Made by a program: the position numbers and the translations under genes. Under the pieces are notes generated by a model. The model saw only the letters and a program-made list of their open reading frames with translations, was not told where the DNA came from and searched no databases. A DNA stretch of 64,000 bases from Paraglaciecola marina (GTDB lineage Bacteria > Pseudomonadota > Gammaproteobacteria > Enterobacterales > Alteromonadaceae). The stretch spans positions 558,001 through 622,000 of the forward strand of contig NZ_SAIS01000001.1 in assembly GCF_004360155.1 (NCBI RefSeq), read 5' to 3'. Positions 1-7,768 of this stretch are shown here, piece after piece (position 1 is the stretch's first letter; each line of letters starts with the position of its first letter).

Positions 1-1014
1 TATTCCCGTGAAAACCCTTCACTATTCGAAGCCTTTCACGAAACAGATGTTAAATCAGTGGCCATCTCTGGTCGTCATGCACAAACTGAATTATTTGCCT
101 TGAATTACTCGGCACAGTTTATTGAAGACTCAATCGAATCAACGACCCTTGAAAACAACTTTACGTCACGTAGTTACTATAAGATTAGCCTGTTACCTGA
201 ATATCAAATGGCGTTAACTGCTGATCAAGATTTAACATTCCGCTTAGGCGGTACCTTTGACGATACAAATCGAGATGATTCTGAAGTTTCGCTGATAGCT
301 GATGTAACATGGGACAAGATTAACTCAGATAACACTTCGCAAACTGTTTACGTATCTTATGCACAAGCTAGTCAGGTGGCGGGTTATACTGCCATTGGTG
401 GAAGTGATACCGGTGGCTTATTCAGAAGTAATTACAATCTTGAACGAGAAACGACCCAAAATTTTGAAGTAGGTTTGGCATTAGATAAACACTCTTGGTC
501 CCTCGATTCTGCTATTTTTTATCGTCTTGATGATGGTCTAACCGATTGGACCTATAACTTAGACTCCACTTCTGCTCGTTCCGCAAACCCAGTGGACATA
601 GAGACTTTAGGATTAGAGTTATTGGTAACCAAGCATTTAGACAACGCAAAAATCATCACGAGTTATACGTTTCTCGATAAGTCAGAAGATTATGGCTCTA
701 CTGAGATTGACGCTAGTTTTTATGCGCTGAACTATCCCGATCACCGCTTAACCTTAGGGGCTGTGTGGAGCCCTACCGATATTGTTGAAGTACGCGTTGA
801 TAACGAGTGGCGTAAACATGAAGAAAACATTCTACGAAATGGTGACAATCAAGCTTTTTTTATGCACCTAACATTGAATATTGCTCCTTCGCAGTTTAAA
901 GGGTTAAACATTACACTTGCTGCCGATAACCCTTGGGGTGAATCCTTCGAAGAAGTCCCAGGTACACCTGGAAGGGGAGAGCAATACTCTATTACTGTTA
1001 GTTACCACTGGTAA
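1..1014 (+). CDS. TonB-dependent receptor, C-terminal barrel (5' end outside window)
   Basis: The frame is open from the left edge, so only the 3' part of the gene is here: 337 residues and a stop. The protein is a series of amphipathic beta strands rich in Asp, Asn, Ser and Tyr with long turns, and it ends in Tyr-His-Trp, the aromatic C-terminus typical of outer-membrane barrels. This fits the barrel of a TonB-dependent receptor, which imports scarce or bulky ligands across the outer membrane using TonB-ExbBD energy. The plug and TonB box, which might hint at the ligand, are outside the window. A GTG at 58 gives a shorter apparent frame but is internal, since the codons before it continue the same protein. 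A DMT permease follows after 50 bases on the same strand. The substrate cannot be told from this part. Confidence 0.85.
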   Translation, partial: YSRENPSLFEAFHETDVKSVAISGRHAQTELFALNYSAQFIEDSIESTTLENNFTSRSYYKISLLPEYQMALTADQDLTFRLGGTFDDTNRDDSEVSLIADVTWDKINSDNTSQTVYVSYAQASQVAGYTAIGGSDTGGLFRSNYNLERETTQNFEVGLALDKHSWSLDSAIFYRLDDGLTDWTYNLDSTSARSANPVDIETLGLELLVTKHLDNAKIITSYTFLDKSEDYGSTEIDASFYALNYPDHRLTLGAVWSPTDIVEVRVDNEWRKHEENILRNGDNQAFFMHLTLNIAPSQFKGLNITLAADNPWGESFEEVPGTPGRGEQYSITVSYHW

Positions 1015-1064
1015 AATGCGCTTAACTGCATAGCCATACTTAAATGAATTAGAGGTTTTTATAA

Positions 1065-1943
1065 ATGCTGTATTTAGTTATCACGACCTTGATTTGGGCG
1101 TTTTCCTTTGGGTTGATTGGTAATACCCTTAAAGGGTTAGATTTGTTGCAAGTGGCTGACACGCGGCTCTTACTCGCATTACTTGCTTTTATTCCTTTTT
1201 TAAAGCTCCGTGATACTAATTGGCTAGAAAAGTGGCAGCTTACCCTTATTGGAGCCATTCAATATGGTGTGATGTACACCTGTTACCTTTCGGCTTTTCG
1301 TTTCCTGCCATCTCATTTAGTGGCCCTTTTTAGTGTGCTTACGCCACTTTATATTGTGGTTATTAACGACCTACGTCAACGTAGTTTTTCGCCTAGGTAC
1401 ATACTGGCTGCAGGACTCTCTATTTTTGGTGCAGCAGTTATAAAATTTAACGAGATAGGTTCAAATGAAATTTGGATAGGTTTTGGTTTAATGCAAATAG
1501 CCAATCTGGCCTTTGCTTTTGGGCAAGTTTATTATCGCGATTGGAAGTTATCTCGACCACATATTAATAACAGCGCTGTGTTTGGCTTTTTATATTTTGG
1601 CGGAGCCGTATTCACTATATTAGCTACCTTGCTCCTTTCACAGCAAGCGCCAATCCCTAGTAGTGCAACAGCCACTCAGTGGTTGGTGTTAGTGTATTTA
1701 GGAGTAGTCGCATCGGGGCTGAGCTTCTTCTTTTGGAATAAAGGCGCAACCCTAACCAGTGTGGGGGTGTTAGCCACCTTCAATAATGCATTAGTACCAC
1801 TGGCCATGTTTACCTCTTTGTTTGTTTTTGGTGAAGCAAGTGGCGGCACACCAGAGCAGCTAGTGCGACTCATAATTGGTTCAATACTCATCATATTGGC
1901 TTTGGTTATCGCAAAGAATAGGGCAAACCCCCAGGCTAATTAA
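1065..1943 (+). CDS. EamA/DMT-family inner-membrane transporter
   Basis: A 292-residue, very hydrophobic protein with about ten membrane segments arranged as two repeated five-helix halves, the usual length and plan of the drug/metabolite transporter (EamA) superfamily. The N-terminus (MLYLVITTLIWAFSFGLIG) is the typical first EamA helix, and the second half has the family-like stretch around ASGLSFFFWNKG. Such proteins are secondary carriers that mostly export amino acids, metabolites or drugs; the substrate is unknown here. The ATG at 1065 is preceded by an AGAGG-like ribosome site. The gene lies 50 bases after a TonB receptor and converges on tusE. A second EamA protein lies at 29880-30758. 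Confidence 0.85.
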   Translation: MLYLVITTLIWAFSFGLIGNTLKGLDLLQVADTRLLLALLAFIPFLKLRDTNWLEKWQLTLIGAIQYGVMYTCYLSAFRFLPSHLVALFSVLTPLYIVVINDLRQRSFSPRYILAAGLSIFGAAVIKFNEIGSNEIWIGFGLMQIANLAFAFGQVYYRDWKLSRPHINNSAVFGFLYFGGAVFTILATLLLSQQAPIPSSATATQWLVLVYLGVVASGLSFFFWNKGATLTSVGVLATFNNALVPLAMFTSLFVFGEASGGTPEQLVRLIIGSILIILALVIAKNRANPQAN

Positions 1944-1998
1944 CGGTATGCTTATTATTAAAGGAAAGGGGGGAGTATAAATAGGTTAGACTATTCAA

Positions 1999-2337
1999 TT
2001 ACAAACATTTAGCTGGTTTAGGTAAACCGGCTATTTTTGTGGCTTGTTTAGCCGGGCCTTTTGGGAATAATTTGAACAAGTAACGACTATTGCCTTTCTC
2101 TTCACCAAATTCATTTTTCATAGCTTTTACTAAGGCGCGCATAGCTGGGCTGGTATTAAACTTTAGATAAAAACTCCTAACAAAATTCACGACTTCCCAG
2201 TGATTTTCTGTCAACTCAATACTTTCTGTTGCCGCTAGTACTGGCCCTAACTCAGCTTGCCAGTCATCTACATTTAGTAAATATCCTGCTTTATCTGTAG
2301 CAATGTTTTTACCTGCATACTCAATATAATATTCCAT
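1999..2337 (-). CDS. tusE: TusE, sulfur relay protein of tRNA 2-thiolation (DsrC/TusE family)
   Basis: A 112-residue protein of the DsrC/TusE family. The C-terminal arm ends GLPKPAKCL, so the conserved penultimate cysteine (Cys111), which takes the persulfide from TusBCD and passes it to MnmA, is present. The second cysteine about ten residues upstream, typical of DsrC partners of dissimilatory sulfite reductase, is absent, which favours the TusE role in making 2-thiouridine at the wobble position of tRNA Lys, Glu and Gln. It is the last gene of the tusD-tusC-tusB-tusE run and starts five bases after tusB ends. It converges on the EamA gene at 1065-1943 with no clear terminator between them. 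Confidence 0.9.
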   Translation of the reverse strand: MEYYIEYAGKNIATDKAGYLLNVDDWQAELGPVLAATESIELTENHWEVVNFVRSFYLKFNTSPAMRALVKAMKNEFGEEKGNSRYLFKLFPKGPAKQATKIAGLPKPAKCL

Positions 2338-2342
2338 AATAG

Positions 2343-2627
2343 TTACCAGCTGACGACTTTATTAAACTTGAGGGTCAATTCAACAAAGCCTCCATAATTA
2401 ATAGTTTGAATGTACTCGTTTACTAGAACTCCACGGGCTTCAGCATCTTCTTTTAGCATAAATACTTTGCCACTAAGCTGGCTTAGTTTATGACTGATGT
2501 CTTGATGCATAACCGCATAAACAGCATCTTGAGAAAGTAAAATTCCATCATTGTCAGCTAAACGTTGCAAACAATTTTGCAAGTTTAGGTCTTTAAAAGG
2601 GCTAGTTGTAAGCTTATGTAAGATCAT
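2343..2627 (-). CDS. tusB: TusB (DsrH-like) subunit of the TusBCD sulfurtransferase
   Basis: A small protein of 94 residues from the chosen ATG (MILHKL). A longer frame begins at 2654, but the family starts with a short Met-hydrophobic-His strand as here, and this ATG shares one base with the tusC stop (TAATG), the usual sign of translational coupling. It is the DsrH-like member of the cytoplasmic TusB2C2D2 hexamer that relays sulfur from TusA to TusE. It has no catalytic cysteine, as expected for TusB. Position between tusC and tusE supports the call strongly, because sequence conservation in this family is low. Confidence 0.85.
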   Translation of the reverse strand: MILHKLTTSPFKDLNLQNCLQRLADNDGILLSQDAVYAVMHQDISHKLSQLSGKVFMLKEDAEARGVLVNEYIQTINYGGFVELTLKFNKVVSW

Positions 2628-2992
2628 TAAAAGCTCATTACATGTTGTTGGCAAGTCAGTAGAGTAGGTAACTCATGTAGTTCAATTAGGGTTATGTCTA
2701 CGCAAAGCTCTGACACTTTAATTCCTCTGCTTTCAAGGCTTTGTTTACAGACATAAATATTATCAATATCGTAAAACTCTAACGCTGGAAACGTCTTATG
2801 GTATGCCTTAGCATCTATGTTTGCAGGGGTTTGTTTTGACAAAAGCTGTAACACGCCATCTTCAATAAAAAACAGACTTACGTCTTGAGCAAAGTTACTC
2901 ATGGCCATAGCCATGTCTAGACTTTCTTGCCCATTTGAATTGCCATATGGGGCTGACTGATTGATGATGGCAAGGGTGTTTGAATCGCTCAA
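2627..2992 (-). CDS. tusC: TusC (DsrF-like) subunit of the TusBCD sulfurtransferase
   Basis: A 121-residue DsrE/DsrF-fold protein. The N-terminus (LAIINQSAPYGNSNGQESLD) has the family pattern of a first beta strand followed by a Pro-Tyr-Gly loop and a helix; a central FFIEDGVLQLL strand-turn is also typical. It is a structural subunit of TusBCD in the tRNA 2-thiouridine relay. Its ATG overlaps the tusD stop by four bases (ATGA) and its stop overlaps the tusB start by one, so the three genes are almost certainly translated together from one mRNA. Confidence 0.9.
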   Translation of the reverse strand: MSDSNTLAIINQSAPYGNSNGQESLDMAMAMSNFAQDVSLFFIEDGVLQLLSKQTPANIDAKAYHKTFPALEFYDIDNIYVCKQSLESRGIKVSELCVDITLIELHELPTLLTCQQHVMSF

Positions 2993-3378
2993 AACTGTAC
3001 CAATCTATCACTGTTTTTCATTAAAATTGCCAGCTCACCTAAGCCTACTGATTCAAAAGGTGCTGTAAGGCTAAAGTGCGGATTATCTGAATCTTGTGCA
3101 TCTTCGGTTGTGATAATACCCCGTTTACTCGCTGCACTTACGCACACCATTAAAGGCACCTTGTGATCATTAGCTAAGCTTTTCCAAGCAGCATACAAAT
3201 CAAACTCGTCAGACGGTGTTAGCTGCAAACTAGAACCATTTAACGTACCACTTTGATAGAAAAAGATACCGTTAACTGTGTGTTTAGCTTGTACAGCCGC
3301 AAGGGCAAAACGGTATGCACTATAAGCGTTTTGTTCGGAACAGGGGGCTGAGGTAACTAATAAGGTAAAAGATGACAT
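2989..3378 (-). CDS. tusD: TusD (DsrE-like), catalytic subunit of the TusBCD sulfurtransferase
   Basis: 129 residues from the ATG at 3378 (MSSFTLLVTSAP); an upstream in-frame codon at 3396 would add six residues that do not fit the family. The protein has the DsrE fold and the catalytic cysteine in the stretch VPLMVCVSAASKRGI, matching the position of the E. coli TusD active-site Cys that accepts sulfur from TusA. It heads the tusDCBE operon with four-base overlap to tusC. yccA lies just upstream on the same strand but a terminator (3396-3429) separates them, so the tus genes probably rely partly on read-through or on a promoter within the short gap. Confidence 0.88.
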   Translation of the reverse strand: MSSFTLLVTSAPCSEQNAYSAYRFALAAVQAKHTVNGIFFYQSGTLNGSSLQLTPSDEFDLYAAWKSLANDHKVPLMVCVSAASKRGIITTEDAQDSDNPHFSLTAPFESVGLGELAILMKNSDRLVQF

Positions 3379-3395
3379 AAGGGTGCAATGTACCA

Positions 3396-3429
3396 CAAAA
3401 AAAAACGCCCCAGCAAGCTGAGGCGTTTT
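3396..3429 (-). terminator. Rho-independent terminator after yccA
   Basis: An inverted repeat with arms 3402-3409 and 3422-3429 (AAAACGCC/GGCGTTTT) and an inner CAGC-AA-GCTG stem. Read on the minus strand it is followed by a run of eight T residues. It lies 24 bases past the yccA stop and just before tusD, so it should end or attenuate yccA transcription. Confidence 0.85.
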
Positions 3430-3452
3430 AAAAATGTAATTCTTTTTAAGAA

Positions 3453-4121
3453 TTAATCGTCGCTACTAAAGGCACCAAGAAGGTGTAGGATAGACGTAAA
3501 TAAGTTGTATATATTCAAATACATAGAAACAGTTGCGCGAATATAGTTTGTTTCGCCACCGTTAATAATACGGCTAGTGTCATATAAGATGAAACCAGAC
3601 ATGATGAAAACAATCGCAGCACTTACAGCTAAGCTCAATGCTGGAATGCCTAAGAAAATATTAGCGATTGAAGCTACAACAGCCACAATTAAACCAACAA
3701 TTAAAAACCCGCCCATGAATGAGAAGTCTTTCTTAGTCGTTAGTACATATCCAGATAAACCAAAAAATACTAATGCTGTCGCGCCAAAAGCTTGCATGAT
3801 TAACTCACTGCCACCTTGGAAACCTGCATAGTAATTCAAGGTATAACCTAGAGAACCGCCTAGCAAACCAGTAAAAGCAAAAACAAACAAAATGCCCATG
3901 GAACTTTGTGATGCTTTATTTAAGAAAAATATCATTACTAAAGCAGCAAGGTTCATCCCCAAGGCAATACCAGGAGAAATATTCATAGCTGCTGTTATAC
4001 CAGCACAAACTGCACTGAATGTTAGTGTCATCGCCAACAACATGTAGGTGTTACGAAGTACTTTGTTCGTTTGCAATACAGAAGCTTGACCTGTATTGCT
4101 ATAGGAAGATCTGTGTTCCAT
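3453..4121 (-). CDS. yccA: YccA-like Bax inhibitor-1 family membrane protein
   Basis: A 222-residue protein with seven predicted membrane helices and the Bax-inhibitor-1 (UPF0005) pattern, including the late ILYDTSRIINGG segment with conserved acidic residues near the C-terminus. E. coli YccA is a substrate and modulator of the FtsH membrane protease. The N-terminus (MEHRSSYSNTGQASVLQTNK) is polar and cytoplasmic, as in YccA. In E. coli tusE lies beside yccA, and in pseudomonads yccA sits next to tusDCBE; the same arrangement is seen here. The start ATG at 4121 is preceded by an AGAG ribosome site. A strong terminator follows the gene. Confidence 0.9.
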   Translation of the reverse strand: MEHRSSYSNTGQASVLQTNKVLRNTYMLLAMTLTFSAVCAGITAAMNISPGIALGMNLAALVMIFFLNKASQSSMGILFVFAFTGLLGGSLGYTLNYYAGFQGGSELIMQAFGATALVFFGLSGYVLTTKKDFSFMGGFLIVGLIVAVVASIANIFLGIPALSLAVSAAIVFIMSGFILYDTSRIINGGETNYIRATVSMYLNIYNLFTSILHLLGAFSSDD

Positions 4122-4296
4122 TGTATTCTCCAGAGAGGTAAATTAAAAAACTTTGTTCAGGATGTATTTGTATGGTGTTTACGTTACTTTTTCAAGTGTT
4201 AATGGTGATAATTCTTATTGTTAATTGGTAACACGGTGTAAATATGCTCAATCCGGCCAAACAATAATCAATCAAAACATTTTATTAAATTAACCC

Positions 4297-4325
4297 TTTA
4301 CAAGCCCTTAAAACGTCACTAATAT
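4297..4325 (+). promoter_or_regulatory. Predicted sigma-70 promoter of tRNA-Ser
   Basis: A TTTACA -35 box (4297-4302) and a TAATAT -10 box (4320-4325) are separated by exactly 17 bases. They lie about 70 bases before the mature tRNA, leaving a short 5' leader for RNase P removal. A/T-rich sequence upstream could act as an UP element. This is a sequence prediction only. Confidence 0.55.
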
Positions 4326-4391
4326 TCGCATCCTCAATTCGGGGACGTCGCAATAACTAGTTTAAAGCGCCTGACACGGGTTAAGAAAAAT

Positions 4392-4483
4392 GGATAGCTG
4401 GCAGAGCTCGGTTTAATGCACCTGACTTGAAATCAGACGTACGGTCAAACGTACCGGGGGTTCGAATCCCTCGCTATCCGCCA
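4392..4483 (+). tRNA. tRNA-Ser (anticodon UGA)
   Basis: A class II tRNA with acceptor arms GGATAGC (4392-4398) and GCTATCC (4473-4479), discriminator G4480 and encoded CCA (4481-4483). The anticodon loop CTTGAAA gives anticodon TGA, reading UCN serine codons. The long variable arm (about 20 bases with its own stem) and the GTTCGAATCC T-loop are as expected for tRNA-Ser. It stands alone between its own predicted promoter and a terminator. Confidence 0.97.
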
Positions 4484-4494
4484 CATTAAAAGTG

Positions 4495-4527
4495 AAAAGG
4501 CCCAACGTTGTTCGTTGGGCCTTTTTT
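4495..4527 (+). terminator. Rho-independent terminator of tRNA-Ser
   Basis: A strong GC-rich hairpin with arms AAGGCCCAACG and CGTTGGGCCTT (about 4497-4507 and 4513-4523) and loop TTGTT is followed by a run of T. It lies 12 bases after the CCA of tRNA-Ser. Confidence 0.9.
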
Positions 4528-5039
4528 CGTTTAACGGGGTTAGCGTCGGGATGAGACCCCTCGTAGTTTGACAAAAACTTCCGGAAAGCTTTTATTCACT
4601 ACATCCCTGTCGTTCACTCACTATGTGAGCTAGCTTAAAAGTTATTCTAATGTGTTCCGACAAATATTAGGGCGCTGCCTTTGGCTTGCGAACGAGCAGG
4701 CACATGAATGTGCCAGAGTGAATCCCTCGCAGTCACTTCTTTCAATTGTTTTTTCTCATCGGTTAATGTCTAGAATTTTTTTTAAAGTTCTCTATTGTAG
4801 TAATAAAAAAGCATCCCTTTTTTATAGCCAAATACTCACTAATCCTTCGTTAATATTCTATAAAATTTTCTTAGAGTAAATTAATGCCAAATATATTGAT
4901 TTTTAAGTATAAATAGTGAATTTAATCCTACTTCAACCGCATAGTTTTTATTATAATAATTGGCAATTTATAGGGCTTAAAAAAACATTAAAATGAATCA
5001 ATTTTTTCGGCCAGTAGTTTTATATTCTAGGAGCATTAA
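4528..5039. other. Intergenic region, no confident gene
   Basis: This 512-base stretch between the tRNA-Ser terminator and the fructokinase gene is A/T-rich in its right half. A 75-codon frame (4652-4879) has no recognisable domain. An 11-base copy of the tRNA-Ser T-arm end (GAATCCCTCGC) occurs at 4719-4729; it could be a trace of an integration event or chance. The fructokinase promoter must lie in the last 150 bases, where I find no box pair good enough to assign. Confidence 0.4.
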
Positions 5040-5999
5040 ATGAAGGTTATATGTGTAGGCGAAATGTTGATTGATTTTGTTTGTACTGATACCAATATGG
5101 GATTAGTAAACGGTGTTAACTACGTAAAAAAATCCGGTGGAGCACCTGCGAATGTAGCTGCCAGTATTGGTAAGTTAGGCGGAGAAGCATTACTAGTGGC
5201 ATCTGTTGGTAGTGATCCATATGGAGAGTTTTTGGTTCAAGAGGTTCAAAAATATCACGTTAATACTGATTATGTTAATACCCTTCCAATGTCTACTACC
5301 TTTGCTTTTGTCTCTTTAGCTGACAATGGTGAGCGTGAGTTTGCTTTTAATCGCGGAGCAGATGAGCAACTTGAACTGACTGCAACTGAAGTGAGTGAAT
5401 TAACGGATAATTCCATTTTACACTTAGGCTCGGCAACCGCATTACTCGGTGGCAGCTTAAGTGAAAGCTATTTAGCACTAGCAAAAGCAGCTAAAAATAA
5501 AGGCAATACTATATGTTTTGACCCCAACTACAGAATTGATTTGTGGCGTGGTAGAGATCAAGAATTCAAAGATGCCTGCAATACTTATTTTAAAATGGCC
5601 GACATGGTTAAAGTCAGTGACGAAGAGTTAACCTTGCTATCTGGCCAAGATGATATGAAGGCAGGCTGTCAGTTTTTTCATGATCAAGGCGTAAAAATGA
5701 TATTGGTTACCCTAGGCCCAGAAGGATGTTTGGTTTCACTAAATGGTCAACAAACTATAGTGCCAGCCTATGAAATTAATGCGGTTGATACCACAGGTGC
5801 CGGTGATTCATTCATTGGTGCTTTGTTATATAAAATGGCTCAAGCTGCACCCGGCGATAATTTTTATCAAGATGACATCGAAGAATTTGTGGCTTTCGCC
5901 GGAAAAGTCAGTGGCTTGGTATGTTCAAGTATAGGTGCTATGTCGGCTTTACCCACCTTAAGTGAAGTTGAATCTATGGATTTTACCATCAAACAATAG
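5040..5999 (+). CDS. PfkB-family fructokinase of the mannitol module
   Basis: A 319-residue PfkB/ribokinase-family sugar kinase of normal length. It has the N-terminal sugar-binding signature SGGAPANVA at residues 32-40 and the C-terminal signature DTTGAGDSF at 250-258, which holds the anion hole and the catalytic base Asp256. Among PfkB enzymes the combination and the neighbouring mannitol 2-dehydrogenase favour fructokinase: it would phosphorylate the fructose made from mannitol to fructose-6-phosphate in the cytoplasm. The ATG at 5040 has a good AGGAG site eight bases upstream. It is convergent with the SorC-type regulator and shares a bidirectional terminator with it, so it has its own promoter. 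Another PfkB sugar specificity cannot be excluded. Confidence 0.85.
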   Translation: MKVICVGEMLIDFVCTDTNMGLVNGVNYVKKSGGAPANVAASIGKLGGEALLVASVGSDPYGEFLVQEVQKYHVNTDYVNTLPMSTTFAFVSLADNGEREFAFNRGADEQLELTATEVSELTDNSILHLGSATALLGGSLSESYLALAKAAKNKGNTICFDPNYRIDLWRGRDQEFKDACNTYFKMADMVKVSDEELTLLSGQDDMKAGCQFFHDQGVKMILVTLGPEGCLVSLNGQQTIVPAYEINAVDTTGAGDSFIGALLYKMAQAAPGDNFYQDDIEEFVAFAGKVSGLVCSSIGAMSALPTLSEVESMDFTIKQ

Positions 6000-6004
6000 A
6001 TATG

Positions 6005-6031
6005 AAAAAGGGACGCTAGCGTCCCTTTTTT
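6005..6031. terminator. Bidirectional terminator between fructokinase and the mannitol operon
   Basis: A near-perfect palindrome with arms AAAAAGGGACGC and GCGTCCCTTTTT around a TA centre (6005-6030). It gives a GC stem followed by T on the plus strand and, read backwards, by T on the minus strand. It ends the fructokinase transcript and the eight-gene minus-strand operon. Confidence 0.9.
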
Positions 6032-6059
6032 ACTTGCAATAAAATCAACTAACATCGGT

Positions 6060-7019
6060 TTAATCAATACTTAATAATCGCTCAGCTGTGTATTCATTAG
6101 TTATTAAGCCATTGATCATTTTCGACCTAAGCGCCCCTAAAATTGCAAACACTTTTTCTTCACCTGCAGCAATTGCGTATACAGGGTTATCAGAGCCTAC
6201 TTTTAGTGGTGTACTGGCTACCCGCTGATTAACGGCGCAGTCGATTAATTGGCCATTTCTATCAAATACCCAACTGATCATTTCACCTACAGCACCCTTG
6301 GAGTCTAATTCATCTAACTCTTCGCTAGTGATAAAGCCATCTAAATGCAGGGGAGAATGAGCTCCTAAATCACCAACGCCCACAAAGGTTACGTCAGCGT
6401 TCGCAGCTAATTTTAGGTTATTCGCTACATAAAATTGGGCGTGTAATTGTTCTTTTTCAGCTTGGCTACGGGGTAGCACAGGTAAAGGCATAGGGTAATG
6501 TTTAGCATTAACATGTTCTGCCATGCGAACAACAACATCATAAGGGGAGGCTGAACCATCCGAAGCCATATTACCAAGCAAGGCAACAATTTTGTGTTGA
6601 TCGCAATCCAATGAAGAAAGCTCATCTACGCAGGCTCGTAATACTCTACCAGTACCCATGGCTAAAACCTTGGGGTGGGTGGATTTTAAATGCCTTTCAA
6701 TTTCGCTGGCGCCCGCTTGGGCTAAACCTAAGGTTGAATAAGGATCGGCAGCATCACTGGGTACCACTTCACATGATTGCAAACCAAAGCGACTTTTTAT
6801 TTTAACTGCCAAGTCCATACATTTGGCAACAGGGTGGTCGAGCCTCACTTTTATGAGTCCTTCACTAACCGACAAAGCAACCATTCGCTGTGCGGATTGA
6901 CGAGAAATATTGAGTTTTTTTGCGATTTCATCTTGGGTTTTACCAGCCACATAGTAAAGCCAGCCAGCTCGTGCTGCATCGTCTAACTTTCTGGTTTCCG
7001 TATTTGATAGCTTAGCCAC
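6060..7019 (-). CDS. SorC/DeoR-type sugar-responsive transcriptional regulator
   Basis: A 319-residue protein of the SorC family of sugar-binding regulators. Residues 17-55 form the helix-turn-helix (AGWLYYVAGKTQDEIAKKLN followed by SRQSAQRMV); the rest is the sugar-phosphate-binding, isomerase-like domain, with the typical MGTGRVLRACVDEL and VGVGDLGAHSPL stretches. The start is GTG, preceded by a perfect AAGGAG. As the last gene of the mannitol operon it most likely senses a phosphorylated or free polyol/ketose and controls the module. SorC-family proteins regulate sorbitol/mannitol ABC operons in alphaproteobacteria, which have a similar gene set. A candidate operator lies upstream of the first gene (15017-15039). 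Confidence 0.88.
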   Translation of the reverse strand: MAKLSNTETRKLDDAARAGWLYYVAGKTQDEIAKKLNISRQSAQRMVALSVSEGLIKVRLDHPVAKCMDLAVKIKSRFGLQSCEVVPSDAADPYSTLGLAQAGASEIERHLKSTHPKVLAMGTGRVLRACVDELSSLDCDQHKIVALLGNMASDGSASPYDVVVRMAEHVNAKHYPMPLPVLPRSQAEKEQLHAQFYVANNLKLAANADVTFVGVGDLGAHSPLHLDGFITSEELDELDSKGAVGEMISWVFDRNGQLIDCAVNQRVASTPLKVGSDNPVYAIAAGEEKVFAILGALRSKMINGLITNEYTAERLLSID

Positions 7020-7032
7020 TATTACTCCTTAA

Positions 7033-7734
7033 TTAATCTTTTGAAATTAGCGATGGTGCTAAGTCAAATAATTGTTTCCATTCATGTATTGTAACTGCAT
7101 CATCCTTAACGTTGCTAATTTCTGTTCTTAGATTTTTTAAATGACTTGCCCCTGCATATTTAATAACCGGCATATTAGCTGCTTTCGCGGCGGTTATACC
7201 AGCCGTAGAATCTTCTATCACTAAGCAGTCTTTAGGGTGGACTCCCATTTTTTGGGCCACATGTAAAAATATATCTGGCGCAGGCTTGCCTCTTTTGACT
7301 TCTGAGCTGGTAAACACACAATTTGTAAAATAGTCTGTGAGTTCAGTAACACTTAAAGCGTGCTTAACTCTTTCTGGGCTGCTACTTGTGGCAACACAAA
7401 TCGGTAACTTAAGTTGCGACAATAGTACTTTTAAGCCTGGAGTAGGGACTAGCTCCTTACTAAAGGTTTGCATGAGTGATTGATGATAATCATTTTTGAA
7501 TTTTTTGGGTAAAACAACTCCATAATCTTCTAGTATTTTAGCACTTACATGATCATAACTATGTCCTAAAAAGTGCCTGTCAAAATAGTCGCCAGAGGCC
7601 TTAGCGCCTAAATCATTGAGCATTTTTAATAATACTCTTTTACTAAGAATTTCGCTGTCAATCAGAACCCCATCACAGTCAAAAATTATTAGTTTGATAT
7701 GATTAAGTGTTAAAGACTTGCCAAAATTCGTCAT
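7033..7734 (-). CDS. HAD-superfamily sugar-phosphate phosphatase (beta-PGM-like)
   Basis: A 233-residue HAD hydrolase. Motif I is FDCDGVLIDSE (nucleophile Asp19, acid/base Asp21), motif II is the VATSSSPER segment, motif III the lysine in KRGKPAPDIF, and motif IV the LVIEDSTAGI segment. The helical cap between motifs I and II is the small type of the beta-phosphoglucomutase/phosphatase subfamily. It lies 13 bases before the SorC regulator gene and 34 bases after the mannitol dehydrogenase gene, so it belongs to the mannitol operon. It may remove phosphate from a hexose or hexitol phosphate, either as a side route or as protection against sugar-phosphate stress; the exact substrate is not evident. 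Confidence 0.82.
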   Translation of the reverse strand: MTNFGKSLTLNHIKLIIFDCDGVLIDSEILSKRVLLKMLNDLGAKASGDYFDRHFLGHSYDHVSAKILEDYGVVLPKKFKNDYHQSLMQTFSKELVPTPGLKVLLSQLKLPICVATSSSPERVKHALSVTELTDYFTNCVFTSSEVKRGKPAPDIFLHVAQKMGVHPKDCLVIEDSTAGITAAKAANMPVIKYAGASHLKNLRTEISNVKDDAVTIHEWKQLFDLAPSLISKD

Positions 7735-7768
7735 ACTACCACCGCCTGAGTTATTTCCAATTGCACAC

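Noticed and set aside
1999-3378. Dsr-type sulfur oxidation or sulfate reduction locus
   Set aside because: The DsrC-like protein lacks the second C-terminal cysteine and no dsrAB is present, so the tRNA-thiolation Tus system is the right reading.
4652-4879. 75-codon frame after tRNA-Ser
   Set aside because: No domain, low-complexity Phe/Ser/Leu-rich end, A/T-rich region and no convincing ribosome site.
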